Counted from the first letter of the stretch, positions 1-8,166 are shown. The stretch is 51,432 bases of DNA from Modestobacter caceresii (GCF_000761485.1 NZ_JPMX01000040.1:1-51432), one strand, 5' to 3'. Notes: generated by a model from the letters alone, not told the origin. Made by a program: numbers and translations.

Positions 1-1
1 C

Positions 2-475
2 CCGGCTCCGGCTCCCGCCCCCGCGCCGGCTCCCGCCCCCGCGCCGGCACCGGCCCCCGCGCCGGCAGTGGCCCCGGCGGTGGCGGTGACCGCTGCCTCC
101 CCGTCCACGGTCGCCCAGATCAGCAACAGCTCCGGTCCCGTGCAGCCGCGCGCGCAGGCCGCCGCGAACGCCGTCGTGACCGACGTGCCGGGCGCCACGG
201 GCATCACCATCGGTGGGACGCGGGCCAGCGCCACCGACCCCAACGGCCACCCCTCCGGGCTCGCCCTGGACTACATGGTCATGTCCGACACCGCGCTCGG
301 GGATGCGATCGTCGAGTACCACATCGCCAACTGGGACGCCCTCGGCGTGGACTACATCATCTGGCAGCAGCGCATCCTCATGTCGCCGACCGGCTCGTGG
401 AGCCCCATGGCCGACCGCGGGAGCGCCACGGCCAACCACATGGACCACCCGCACGTGAACTACCTGGCGGGCTGA
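2..475 (+). CDS. C-terminal part of a secreted protein with an ARB_07466-like C-terminal domain (5' truncated by window edge)
   Basis: The reading frame is open from the window edge to TGA at 473-475, so only the last 157 codons are present. It begins with an Ala-Pro repeat linker of about 22 residues, then a short spacer and a compact domain of about 110 residues containing TGITIGGTRAS, HPSGLALDYMV and a C-terminal HMDHPHVNY motif. These motifs match the actinobacterial ARB_07466-like (VldE-type) domain found at the end of many exported cell-wall-associated proteins, often after coiled coils, LysM, NlpC/P60 or transglycosylase modules. The His/Asp-rich motifs suggest a metal-dependent fold, but the biochemical role is not established. 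The export signal and N-terminal module lie outside the window. A strong hairpin follows the stop codon, so this is probably the last gene of its transcript. Confidence 0.75.
   Translation, partial: PAPAPAPAPAPAPAPAPAPAPAVAPAVAVTAASPSTVAQISNSSGPVQPRAQAAANAVVTDVPGATGITIGGTRASATDPNGHPSGLALDYMVMSDTALGDAIVEYHIANWDALGVDYIIWQQRILMSPTGSWSPMADRGSATANHMDHPHVNYLAG
8..61 (+). repeat. Three tandem 18-bp units encoding a Pro-Ala linker
   Basis: Units at 8-25 and 26-43 are identical, and the unit at 44-61 differs at a few positions. Each encodes three Pro-Ala dipeptides. The array probably continues beyond the left edge. Such in-frame repeats expand and contract by slippage and act as wall-spanning linkers in exported actinobacterial proteins. 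Confidence 0.8.
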
Positions 476-501
476 CCCGCCCGGTCCGCTCCACCCGGAC
501 A

Positions 502-540
502 CAGTGCCCCCCTGCCCGTACCGCGGGCAGGGGGGCACTG
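502..540 (+). terminator. Strong terminator-like hairpin after the truncated exported-protein gene
   Basis: Positions 502-518 and 524-540 form a perfect 17-bp GC-rich stem with a 5-base loop, starting 27 bases after the stop codon. There is no clear U tract, as is usual in high-GC actinobacteria. Because the stem is perfect it could also work from the other strand. Confidence 0.75.
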
Positions 541-714
541 TCCGTCTCCGCCTCGGAGGGTCGCCGGCGGTGTCCGGCCGTCCGCATGGGATGGTCGGGG
601 CAGAGCCCACCGCCACGGACGGCCCGCCACGGCGCGGGCACCGTCGACGGCGACCGTGCGACGCCCGTGATCCGATCGAGGTCCCACGACGTCGTCGCAC
701 GGCGGACGTCGCAC

Positions 715-746
715 GATCAGCACCCGACGCCGGTCGGGTGCTGGTC
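715..746. other. Inverted repeat in the 5' region of the P450 gene
   Basis: The arms 718-728 and 733-743 pair perfectly around a 4-base loop, and the outer three pairs extend the stem with one T-G wobble. It ends 59 bases before the P450 start. It may be a second terminator of the upstream unit or a leader structure or operator. The rest of 541-805 shows no recognisable gene or motif. Confidence 0.4.
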
Positions 747-805
747 CCCCGGTGGGCTCGGCGTGGCTCGCCGTCGCGCCGGTGCCCGGACGACGACGAG
801 GGATC

Positions 806-2200
806 ATGTCCACGACCGACTTCTCAGCACCACGCAGGTCCAGGCGTCGCCGCGTGCGGCGGACCGCCGCCCTGGCCGCCCGACCGGTGACGCGGAGGTC
901 GCGCGGGTGGTCGCGGCGTCAGCGCAGCGCACGGGCCGTGGCCCAGGCATGGCTGGGCCGCATCGTGGAGCGACGGATCCGCAAGAAGGGCATCGACCTC
1001 ACCGAGCTGACCTTCTTCCCGGAGAGCGCTCGGCTGCCCCTGCTGCGGCGCGGGGTGGACCCGGTGCCGGAGCTCGCCGAACTGCGCGCCCGCTGTCCGG
1101 TGGAGCGACTCGACCTGCCCATGGGTCTCGCGGCGCACCTCGTCACCGGGTACGAGCAGGCCCGCGCCGTCCTGGCCGACCGCGACTCCTACAGCAACGA
1201 CATCCGGCACCTGTTCGGCGACGCCGGGCCGGGGTCGACAGCCGACGTCGGCGGCCTGGGGTTCACCGACCCGCCGCTGCACACCCGGCTGCGCAAGCTC
1301 GTGGCCCCGGAGTTCACCCGGCGCCGGCTGGACCGGCTGGAGCCCACGGTCGAGGCGATCGTCACCCGCCGGCTGGACGAGCTCGCCGCGGCCGGATCGC
1401 CTGCCGACCTCGCCGAGCACGTCTCCTGGCGGGTCCCGATGGACGTGATCTGTGGGCTGCTGGGGCTGGACGACGCCGACCACGAGGCCTTCGTCCGGCT
1501 GGGCACCAAGCGCTTCGACGCCACGGGGGGCGCAGCCGCGGCGCTCGGTGCGGTGTCGGAGCAGAAGCGGATCCTCCTCGACGTGGTGGCGCGGCAGCGG
1601 ACGGCGCCCGGGCACGGCCTGATCGGGCGGGTCCTCCAGGCCGAGGGCGACGCCCTCTCCGACGACGACCTCGCGGGCCTCGTCGACGGGATCGTCACCG
1701 GCGGCTACGAGACCACCGCCAGCTCCCTCTCCCTGGGCACCATGGTGCTGCTGCGCGACCCCGCTCATGCCGCCCTCGTCCGAGAGGGCTCACCGGCCGA
1801 GATCGACGGCCTGGTGGAGGAGCTGCTGCGGTATCTGTCGGTGGTCCAGGTGGCCTTCCCGCGGTTCGCCAAGCAGGACCTGGAGCTGTCCGGCTGCCCG
1901 GTCCGGCGGGGCGACCTCGTCGCCGTCTCCCTCAGCGGGGCCGACCGCGACCCGGCCTGGGCCGGCCCGCAGCCCGACCGGTTCCAACCGGACCGGTCCC
2001 CCGCCGGCGGCCACCTGGCGTTCGGCCACGGGATGCACCGCTGCGTCGGCGCCGAGCTCGCGCGCATGGAGCTCCGCATCACGCTCCCGGCGCTGTTCCG
2101 CCGCTTCCCTGACCTCGCTCTCGCCGTTCCCGAGGAGACGCTCCCCTGGCGGGGGCTGTCGTTCGTCCACGGCGTCGAGGAGCTCCCGGTCTCCTTCTGA
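806..2200 (+). CDS. Cytochrome P450
   Basis: Encodes a 464-residue heme monooxygenase, a normal length for a soluble bacterial P450. The heme-ligand loop FGHGMHRCVG (Cys413), the K-helix ExxR (Glu339-Arg342) and an I-helix oxygen-activation motif GGYETT (299-304) are all present. The I-helix motif carries Gly-Gly-Tyr rather than the common Ala-Gly-x. The first 45 residues are unusually Arg-rich. The ATG at 806 is preceded closely by GAGGGA; an upstream ATG at 752 would add 18 residues without a better ribosome site. No ferredoxin or ferredoxin reductase lies nearby, so electrons must come from elsewhere. Substrate is unknown. The next gene is convergent. Confidence 0.95.
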   Translation: MSTTDFSAPRRSRRRRVRRTAALAARPVTRRSRGWSRRQRSARAVAQAWLGRIVERRIRKKGIDLTELTFFPESARLPLLRRGVDPVPELAELRARCPVERLDLPMGLAAHLVTGYEQARAVLADRDSYSNDIRHLFGDAGPGSTADVGGLGFTDPPLHTRLRKLVAPEFTRRRLDRLEPTVEAIVTRRLDELAAAGSPADLAEHVSWRVPMDVICGLLGLDDADHEAFVRLGTKRFDATGGAAAALGAVSEQKRILLDVVARQRTAPGHGLIGRVLQAEGDALSDDDLAGLVDGIVTGGYETTASSLSLGTMVLLRDPAHAALVREGSPAEIDGLVEELLRYLSVVQVAFPRFAKQDLELSGCPVRRGDLVAVSLSGADRDPAWAGPQPDRFQPDRSPAGGHLAFGHGMHRCVGAELARMELRITLPALFRRFPDLALAVPEETLPWRGLSFVHGVEELPVSF

Positions 2201-2242
2201 CCGCAGCCGCTCGGCCGGGCAGGTCGTCCCGGCCCGGCGGTC
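2199..2242. terminator. Possible bidirectional terminator between P450 and a convergent small gene
   Basis: An outer 6-bp pairing (2199-2204 with 2237-2242) encloses a 7-bp GC stem (2213-2219 with 2228-2234). It fills the space between two convergent stop codons. The structure is imperfect, so the call is tentative. Confidence 0.4.
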
Positions 2243-2245
2243 GGG

Positions 2246-2449
2246 TCAGCGCTGTTGCCGTCGCGCGACGACGACCAGACCGGCCAGCACCACCGCGATG
2301 GGCGCCCAGGCCGGCAGCCCGAACGGCCCCAGCAGCAGCGCCGCCACGAACAGCAGCAGCTGGAAGGCCACGAAGAAGCCCGCCAGCACGACGACCCAGA
2401 AGACCACGGGCCGCTCGATCTGCAGTCGGCGCAAGTGCTCCACGTCCAC
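2246..2449 (-). CDS. Small two-helix membrane protein, function unknown
   Basis: Encodes 67 residues. A short charged N-terminus (DVEHLRRLQIERP) precedes two hydrophobic helices, about residues 15-40 and 45-62, joined by a Pro-Gly turn, and the protein ends with Arg-Arg-Gln-Gln-Arg. This predicts an integral membrane hairpin. An in-frame stop just upstream fixes the start at GTG 2449, preceded by a GAGGGG ribosome site. It resembles the many small uncharacterised actinobacterial membrane proteins and has no diagnostic motif. It is convergent with the P450 gene and upstream of no obvious partner. Confidence 0.7.
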   Translation of the reverse strand: MDVEHLRRLQIERPVVFWVVVLAGFFVAFQLLLFVAALLLGPFGLPAWAPIAVVLAGLVVVARRQQR

Positions 2450-2568
2450 ATCCCCTCATCGGTGTGCGTCCCGCAGGGGACACCAGCCACATCGGCACGC
2501 GAGGCCGCAACTCCAGTCGACCACACCCGGCCCCCGGCGCGACGGCCCGGGACGCACGGGTCGCGGGC

Positions 2569-3520
2569 TCAGGCCGGCTCGACGACGACCTTGCCCTCGA
2601 GGCGACCGGCGGCGGCCTCGACGTGCAGCGCGGGCAGCTCGGTCAGCAGGATGCGGCGGGTGACCTCGACCTGCAGGTCCCCGCTGTCGACCAGGGACAC
2701 CAGCTCGGTGAGGCGGTCCCGGTCGGGCAGCACGAACACGGTCGCTGCGCTGACGCCGCGGGTCTCGTCACCGGGGGTGGCCATGAACGCGGTCGTGCTG
2801 ACGACCTTGCCACCGTCGCGGACCAGGGCCACCAACGCGGCGAACCGGTCGGGGTCGACGGGGGCGAGGTTGACCAGCACGTCGACCTGCTCGTCGACCG
2901 CGTCCAGCACGTCCGTGGTGGTGTGGTCGATGACCTGGTCGGCGCCGGCTGCGCGGACGGCGGCGCTGCTGCGCGGACTGGCGGTCGCCACGACGTGCAC
3001 CCCGGCTCGTGCGGCCAGCGCGACGGCGTACTTGCCGACCACTCCCCCGGCACCGTTGACCAGGACCCGCTGCCCGGCGGTCAGCTCCCCGAGGTCGAAC
3101 AACGCCTGCCAGGCCGCCAGCGCCACCGACGGCAGACCTGCCGCGTCGGGCAGGGGGATCTTCGTGGGGGCCGGGACGAGCGCCTCCACCGGGGCGATCA
3201 CGTACTCCGCCGCGCCGCCGTCCCGTTCCATCGGCAGGAAGCCGATCACCGCGTCCCCCACCTGCAGGCCGCCCTCGCCGGTGGTGCCGCCGACGCCGTC
3301 CCCGAGCGCGTCGACCGTGCCGGAGACGTCGTATCCGGGCACGTGCGGCAGCACGACCGGGATCGGCAGGAAGCCGCCGCGCATGCCGGCGTCGGCGGCG
3401 TTGAACGCCGAGGCCGCCACCCGCACCCGTACCTCGCCTGCCCCCAGGGGTGGGCCGGTCGACGTCCTCGTAGCGCAGGACCTCCGGACCGCCGACCTCG
3501 TGGAAACGCACTGCCTTCAT
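2569..3520 (-). pseudogene. Zinc-less MDR-family NADP oxidoreductase (quinone-oxidoreductase-like), interrupted by one frameshift
   Basis: Reading leftward from ATG 3520, the protein starts MKAVRFHEVGGPEVLRYEDV and loses frame after about 28 codons. The remaining 280 residues continue in another frame from VRVAASAFNAADAGMRGG to the stop at 2569. The break coincides with a C5 run at 3441-3445; removing one base restores one continuous product of about 316 residues. The body has the quinone-oxidoreductase features: VPGYDVSGTV, the nucleotide-binding GAGGVVGKYA loop, and no zinc-ligand cysteines. It lies 67 bases downstream of a co-oriented XRE/MmyB-type regulator, a common pairing in which the regulator controls the dehydrogenase. 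It is either a recent pseudogene or an intact gene with a homopolymer sequencing error. Confidence 0.8.
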
Positions 3521-3587
3521 CGCTGGACCCGCTCTCGTGGTGGTGACGTCGTTGAGACGTCACCCAACGTCGCAGGTCCCGGCGCGG

Positions 3588-4442
3588 TCAGCCTGGGCCG
3601 GTTTGGCCCACTTTGACGACCGCCCGTTCGTCGGCTGCGCCGACCACCTCCACCAGCCGCGCCGCATCGCGCGAACCCGGCTCCGCGGTCAGCATGACGG
3701 CCGCCAGGTCGTCACCGGGGATGGCGATCAGGTTCTCGACGAGGGTGAGGGAGTCCCCGTCGGACTGGGTGAAGGTCGCGCTGCTCTCGTAGGCCGCCAC
3801 CGGTCGCGGTGCCCGCCAGAGCGTGTCGAACCGCCGGCTCCGGGTCCGCATCTCGTCGACCATCGCGGCGAGCGACGCATCGCCGGGGTACCGCAACAGC
3901 GCGGCTCTCAGCTGAGCCACCTGGATCGTCTCGTGATCGGCGGCGTCGGCGTCGGACTGCTGGAAGGCAGCGAACGGGTGGCAGAAGATGCGCCAGGCCA
4001 CGTTCCACTCCCAGCGCTCCCCGGTGAGGTCCCAGTGCTCCAGGGCCAGGAACCCGCTGTTGACCGCGACGACGTTCATCGCCGCATCGGTGACGATCAT
4101 CGGGGTGTCGGAGAACCGCTCCAGCAGCCGCGTCGCGCCCGGCCCCAGGTCGGTCGGCACCTGCCCGTCCGCGGCGGCGTACCCGGCGAGCGCAGAGAGC
4201 CGTTCGTAGTCCGCCCGTCCGACGCGCATGGCCCGGGCGATGGCCTTGACCACGCCGGCCGAGGGATGGCTCCGTCCCTGTTCCAGTCGGCGGACGTAGT
4301 CGGCGGACATGCCGGCGAGCTCACCGAGCTCCTCCCGCCGCAGGCCGGGGACCCGCCGCCCGCCGACTGGCAGCCCGACACCCGAGGGGTCCGTGCTCTC
4401 CCGCAGGTGGCGCACTGCTGCGCCGAACTCATGACGCTCCAC
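3588..4442 (-). CDS. XRE-family regulator with MmyB-like ligand-binding domain
   Basis: About 284 residues. The N-terminal 70 residues form an HTH with the family hallmark VGLPVGGRRVPGLRREELGEL followed by AGMSADYVRRLEQGR. Residues about 95-270 match the MmyB-like ligand-binding domain (LERFSDTPMIVTDAAMNVVAVN; WNVAWRIFCHPFA). These actinobacterial regulators usually sit beside, and are thought to control, a short- or medium-chain dehydrogenase; here the MDR gene is directly downstream on the same strand. GTG 4442 is chosen because family members begin just before the (E)FG-hxLRxxR segment. An in-frame GTG at 4502 would add 20 residues of poor-consensus sequence. Confidence 0.88.
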   Translation of the reverse strand: MERHEFGAAVRHLRESTDPSGVGLPVGGRRVPGLRREELGELAGMSADYVRRLEQGRSHPSAGVVKAIARAMRVGRADYERLSALAGYAAADGQVPTDLGPGATRLLERFSDTPMIVTDAAMNVVAVNSGFLALEHWDLTGERWEWNVAWRIFCHPFAAFQQSDADAADHETIQVAQLRAALLRYPGDASLAAMVDEMRTRSRRFDTLWRAPRPVAAYESSATFTQSDGDSLTLVENLIAIPGDDLAAVMLTAEPGSRDAARLVEVVGAADERAVVKVGQTGPG

Positions 4443-4718
4443 AGCGCGAGTGTGCCCTGGAGACCCGCACCGATGGTGTCCGTCGGCCGCCTCCAGCGTC
4501 ACGAGCGATGCGCGCGGCTGCCGAGAGGTGATGTCCGCTCACCGGGTCCGACGTCGCCCGGCGGGCCCCTCGCCGAGCGGGTCCGGGTGCTCTGGACGCG
4601 GCGGACCACATCGACGGGCTGTGCGCGGGGACAGCCGCTGAGGGGACTGCGGTCACCGCACGAGTCGACGGAACTGCGGCGGCGATCGAGCGGCCGAGGC
4701 CACCCGGGACACGGGAGA

Positions 4719-4755
4719 GGTGGGGCGCGGTGCCCGGACGGCACCGCGCCCCACC
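4719..4755 (-). terminator. Terminator hairpin after the DUF305 gene
   Basis: Positions 4719-4734 and 4740-4755 form a perfect 16-bp GC-rich stem with a 5-base loop, beginning 9 bases beyond the stop of the leftward DUF305 gene. It matches a U-tract-less actinobacterial intrinsic terminator. The stretch 4443-4718 otherwise shows no gene. Confidence 0.8.
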
Positions 4756-4764
4756 AGGAACGGA

Positions 4765-5397
4765 TCAGCCACCCAGCTCGGTGAGCAGCTGCCGCATCTC
4801 CTCGATCTCCTGCGCCTGGACCTCGCTGATCGAGCGAGCCAGGTCGACGGCCTCGGCGTTGCGGCCGTCCTCGACCTCGGTCTGCGCCATCTCGACGGCG
4901 CCCTCGTGGTGCTCGATCATGGCGTCGAGCCACATGCGGTCGAAGTCCCGGCCGGCCGCAGGCATCTCCTCCATGCCCATGCCCATGCCGCCGTCCATGC
5001 CCATGCCGCCCATGTCCCCGGACCCGTGGTCCATGCCGCCCATCGGACCGGGCTCCTCGAGCGGCTGGCCCCACTCCTCCAGCCAGGCCGTCATGAGGTC
5101 GATCTCCGGGTCCTGACCTGCTTCGATCCGCTCGGCCAGGTCCACGACCCGGGGATCGGAGGCGCGGTCGATGGCGACCGCGGACATCATGAGCGCGCCC
5201 TCGTGGTGCGGGATCATCCCCTGCGCGAACGCGACGTCCGTGTCGTTGAACTCCGCGCCCTGCTCGGCGGAGCTGTCGTCGGCCGCGTTGCCGCCGGTGG
5301 CGGAGGTCTGCTCGGTGTCCGAGCAGCCGGCGAGGACGATGACGGCGGCCATCAGCCCACCGGTGAGGCGGACGAGGCGAATGCTGGTGCGGGTCAT
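4765..5397 (-). CDS. DUF305-family lipoprotein, His/Met-rich
   Basis: A 210-residue exported lipoprotein. A positively charged N-terminus and hydrophobic stretch lead to the lipobox LAGC (Cys25). Two DUF305 repeats follow, each with the signature HHEGA: MIPHHEGALMM around residues 61-71 and MIEHHEGAVEMA around 160-171. A Met/Gly/His-rich loop (about 119-145) joins them. DUF305 proteins are ferritin-like four-helix proteins often found in copper-handling contexts; the paired His and Met-rich loop make metal binding plausible. The gene lies 81 bases downstream of a co-directional DUF6153-type gene, suggesting a two-gene unit ending at the hairpin 4719-4755. Confidence 0.92.
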   Translation of the reverse strand: MTRTSIRLVRLTGGLMAAVIVLAGCSDTEQTSATGGNAADDSSAEQGAEFNDTDVAFAQGMIPHHEGALMMSAVAIDRASDPRVVDLAERIEAGQDPEIDLMTAWLEEWGQPLEEPGPMGGMDHGSGDMGGMGMDGGMGMGMEEMPAAGRDFDRMWLDAMIEHHEGAVEMAQTEVEDGRNAEAVDLARSISEVQAQEIEEMRQLLTELGG

Positions 5398-5478
5398 GCT
5401 GGGTCTCCTGTCTGACAGATGTGGGCATGCGTGCAGGACCCCGGGACAGCGGGAGCTGTCGGGGTGCAGCTGTTCGGC

Positions 5479-5928
5479 CTAGATCCGCAGGAGACAGAGA
5501 GCAGAGAGGGTGGGTGGTCGAGGCTGCCTCGACCACCCGGTGGGCCAGCGGGAAGGTGTGGGCGAGCCGCGGGCGGGCGGGAGCGCCGAGCCTCGGCGGA
5601 GCACCACGGCCGCGAGGACGGTCAGCCCCGCGAGCAGAACGGCGAGGCACACCGCCAGGAGGTGAGCGTCGTGCCACGGGGCCGGCAGGCCGCTGGACCC
5701 GGTGGCATCTGCGTCTGCTGCCCCGCGTGTGGCTGCGACGCGCCGGTGGTCGGGCATCGCACCTGCGACGGGGCCCAGATGGACGGACGCTGCCGATACA
5801 TCGACCGAGGCAGCCGCACTGAGCGATGTGGACCCGTGTGCCAGCGCTGAGCCCGCGGCCGCGCACTGGATCCCGTGCATGGCGAAGACAGCGGCCAACA
5901 GCAGCAGCGCCGCCCATAGCCGTGCCAC
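5479..5928 (-). CDS. DUF6153-like small membrane protein
   Basis: 149 residues from GTG 5928, which has a GGAGGAGG ribosome site eight bases upstream; GTG 5946 would add six residues but overlaps that site. An N-terminal helix contains the family-type motif FAMHGIQC, a His/Asp-containing low-complexity middle follows, then a second helix near residues 90-110, and the protein ends RPPTLSALCLLRI, which resembles the conserved C-terminus of DUF6153 proteins. Function is unknown. It precedes the DUF305 lipoprotein gene, so the two probably work in the same envelope or metal-related process. Confidence 0.65.
   Translation of the reverse strand: MARLWAALLLLAAVFAMHGIQCAAAGSALAHGSTSLSAAASVDVSAASVHLGPVAGAMPDHRRVAATRGAADADATGSSGLPAPWHDAHLLAVCLAVLLAGLTVLAAVVLRRGSALPPARGSPTPSRWPTGWSRQPRPPTLSALCLLRI
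5512..5538 (-). other. Perfect hairpin inside the 3' end of the DUF6153-like gene
   Basis: Positions 5512-5523 pair perfectly with 5527-5538 around a 3-base loop. The hairpin lies within codons just before the conserved C-terminal motif and about 115 bases before the next gene in the unit. It could damp read-through into the DUF305 gene or stabilise the upstream message. Confidence 0.4.
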
Positions 5929-6240
5929 CAGGACCACCTCCTCCACACGAAGGTACGACGGCCTGGCTGGCGCACCCGAGAAGGCCGTCGGCCGCTTGGA
6001 CCGAGTGTCGGCCTCGGTGCCGGTCCATCTCCTGCTCGGTTGCCGCCTCGCGCCACGGTTCCCGCATGGCTGATCCCCCGAAGCCGACCCTGACAGCCTC
6101 CAGGGGGACGTGACGCCCGGGCCCTTCCTCCCACGCTGAGCATGACCGCAAGACGGCGTGACGGTCCCACGGCAACCACCACTCAGCGGCGCTGACCGCC
6201 CAGTGGTGTCAGCGACTGACAGCGTTCGAGGCCCCCGAGG

Positions 6241-7548
6241 TCAGCCGCAGCTACCGCCCAGCGGCAGGCCGCGGGCGGCCAGCCACGGAACCGGGTTGCT
6301 GCGGTCCTGGTAGAGCCCACCCTGATGCACTTCGAAGTGCAGGTGCGGACCGGTGGACTGACCCGTGTTGCCCACCATCGCGATCTGCTGCCCAGCGGAC
6401 ACCTGCTGTCCCGCTTCGACCGAGTAGCTGTCGATGTGCCCGTAGAGGGTGATCGAGCCGTCCTCATGCTCCAGGTAGACAGCCAATCCGAAGCCGGATG
6501 CGGGGCCGGCCTGGAGCACCACGCCGGCTTCGGGCGCATAGATCGGTGTGCCGATCGGGGCGGCGATGTCCACGCCGTGGTGCATGGTCCCCCACCGGGC
6601 GCCGTAGCAGGAGGTCACCCGGCCCGCGGTCGGGATGCCGGCGTTGGGCACGGGCCGTCCACCTCCCCGGGAAGCCGCACCGTCCAGCCGTTCCGCCAGT
6701 AGTGCATCGACATCGCCACTGCTCGGTTGCTCCGTCGGTACCGCAGTGACATCGCTGCCGGCCTGCTGTTCCACCGGCTCCGCAGCAGCATCGCCCCCGA
6801 GGGTGACCACCCGCTCCCGCGCCTCCTGCAACTGCTGCTCCAACGCGGCCCTGTCCCCCACGGCGGCGTCGTAGGTCTGCTGCGCCGCGGCGAGCTCGTC
6901 GTTGGCGACCCGTTCGGCCTCCGCGGCGGATGCGGCGGCCGCATCGCGGGCAACCACGGCGGCCTTCGCTGCCTCGGTAGCCGCCTGCTGCTGGCGCTGG
7001 ACGACCTCGAGCTCGTCCAGTCGCTCGCCCCGGTCATCACCCAGCAGCTCCAGCGTGGCGGCTCGTTGGAGGACTTCCTCGGGGCTTCCTGCGGCGAAGA
7101 AGGCCGACGCACTGCCGTAGGCGTCAGCGCCCATGTAGCTCTGCCGGGCCAGTGCGACGACGTCGGCTCGCGCCTGCCCGACTGCTGCCTGCGCAGCCGT
7201 CAGCTCGGCCACCCGGGCGTCGGCCTCCTGCCGGGCTGTGAGCAGCGCGGCCTGGGCGACCAGGCTCTGGTCGGCGACCGCCTCAGCCTCCACCGTGAGC
7301 CGCCGCAGGGTCTCCTCCGCCGCCACCACCGACGCCTCGACGCTGGCCAGCGCGGCCTCGGCCTCGGCGAGTCCGGGTTGGCCTGCCGGGGCCGGCGGGG
7401 GCTCAGGTGCGGCGTGGGCTGCCGGACCGGTGAGCACCAGCAGGGCAGCACCGGCGGCCAGCGTCGGCGCAGTGAACGCGGCGCGCCATCGGGCGCGGCG
7501 GCGTCGGTGGACATGGTGCTGCAAGACGGTGTCGTGCGACGTCGCCAA
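6241..7548 (-). CDS. Exported M23-family peptidoglycan endopeptidase with coiled-coil region
   Basis: 435 residues. An Arg-rich N-terminus and hydrophobic segment ending AHAAPEP form a signal peptide. Residues about 55-260 are Ala/Glu/Gln-rich heptads, a long coiled coil of the EnvC/NlpD/RipC-like type. A disordered linker leads to a C-terminal lysostaphin-type domain with zinc ligands H324-x2-D327 (HHGVD) and H404 in HLHF; H371 in YGHI and H402 are also conserved. All catalytic positions are present, so it should cut peptide cross-links in the wall during growth or division. It appears monocistronic. A weak inverted repeat near 6178-6215 may terminate it. The 5929-6240 gap holds no recognisable gene. 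Confidence 0.93.
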   Translation of the reverse strand: MATSHDTVLQHHVHRRRRARWRAAFTAPTLAAGAALLVLTGPAAHAAPEPPPAPAGQPGLAEAEAALASVEASVVAAEETLRRLTVEAEAVADQSLVAQAALLTARQEADARVAELTAAQAAVGQARADVVALARQSYMGADAYGSASAFFAAGSPEEVLQRAATLELLGDDRGERLDELEVVQRQQQAATEAAKAAVVARDAAAASAAEAERVANDELAAAQQTYDAAVGDRAALEQQLQEARERVVTLGGDAAAEPVEQQAGSDVTAVPTEQPSSGDVDALLAERLDGAASRGGGRPVPNAGIPTAGRVTSCYGARWGTMHHGVDIAAPIGTPIYAPEAGVVLQAGPASGFGLAVYLEHEDGSITLYGHIDSYSVEAGQQVSAGQQIAMVGNTGQSTGPHLHFEVHQGGLYQDRSNPVPWLAARGLPLGGSCG

Positions 7549-7936
7549 CGCGGCGAGCTCCGTTCTCCCTCGCCGTCTACCGAGTTAGCTGACGGGTTCG
7601 GGCCGGAGACAGCCCTACTCGCGGCGGCGCATGGGCCAGGCGAGATTCACCCCAGGGAACGATGGGTCCCCGGTCTTCCACCGCGTGAGCGGTAGCAGTT
7701 CGACGGGGTCTGCGCGAGGACCTCTGGGCGAGATCGGGGCTCGGGCGGACCGGCCGAGACGCTACAACGAACCCCGATGGACGTCACAATCCAGTAACAC
7801 CAGGCAACCATCGCGGCCGGCCGCACCATCAGGGGCCAGTGCATGTGTGCAAGCGCCACAGGCGGCCGATCAGGCGGACGCCGGACCAACTCCCATGTGC
7901 CTCAGCAGATCAGCAAGCCGACGCGACACGTCCACG
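7549..7936. other. Gene-poor interval upstream of the M23 gene
   Basis: No frame in this stretch gives a recognisable protein. It should contain the leftward promoter of the M23 gene. Its right end may hold eroded integrase sequence, but nothing N-terminal to the recombinase C-terminus at 7937 can be recognised. Confidence 0.5.
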
Positions 7937-8133
7937 GAGGCCACTCCTCAATCGCCATCACCGACGACGTCTCCCCCGACGTCTTCCGGAACGCCGTGGC
8001 CACCTTGAACGCCGTCCTGGGGTACTCGGGTCGGCTGACGGTGGTCGAAGACGTGGTCGAACACCCGGAACAGCGACAGGGGCCGCCCCCGGTCTCGCGG
8101 GAACGGCCCCTGTGTCGTGCTCTGTCGGGCTGA
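7937..8133 (+). pseudogene. C-terminal remnant of a tyrosine recombinase (phage/ICE integrase)
   Basis: The frame reads GGHSSIAITDDVSPDVFRNAV followed by ATLNAVLG. This matches the end of actinobacterial tyrosine integrases, where LGHSSIAIT is followed by a segment with the catalytic Tyr-Ser-His-Val and then SPDVFR-type sequence. Here the four residues that should include the nucleophilic tyrosine are missing in frame, and the upstream HTLRH box is absent. The remnant therefore cannot be active. It lies directly beside a tRNA-Pro 3' half, the normal position of an integrase next to its attachment site. The frame stays open to 8133, but homology ends near 8030. Confidence 0.6.
8076..8113 (-). 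terminator. Terminator-like hairpin next to the left tRNA-Pro half
   Basis: Positions 8076-8085 and 8104-8113 form a perfect 10-bp stem with an 18-base loop. In the leftward direction it follows the 3' end of the tRNA remnant by 11 bases, as expected for a tRNA terminator carried along with an attachment site. Confidence 0.6.
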
Positions 8134-8166
8134 CAGGACCCGAACCTGCGACCCCTTGACCTCCAT
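8125..8166 (-). pseudogene. Degenerate 3' half of tRNA-Pro(GGG), candidate attachment-site relic (left copy)
   Basis: Read leftward, the sequence covers the anticodon-loop region, variable loop, T arm and acceptor 3' strand of tRNA-Pro, ending AGCCCGA. The 5' half is missing, and the T loop (TTCGGGT) and anticodon loop have diverged. A second, better-preserved copy is at 11568-11609. Similarity between the copies continues about 30 bases beyond the tRNA part (CTGCGCGGG, TCCGCCGCCGT), so the repeat is about 80 bases, roughly 8121-8199 and 11564-11643. Confidence 0.7.

Noticed and set aside
8-61. CRISPR-like short repeats
   Set aside because: The units are contiguous, without spacers, and encode a Pro-Ala linker. 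No array of spaced repeats was seen anywhere in the window.
397-2112. 571-codon open frame across the P450 gene
   Set aside because: Arg/Pro/Gly-rich shadow of the P450 frame with no domain signature.
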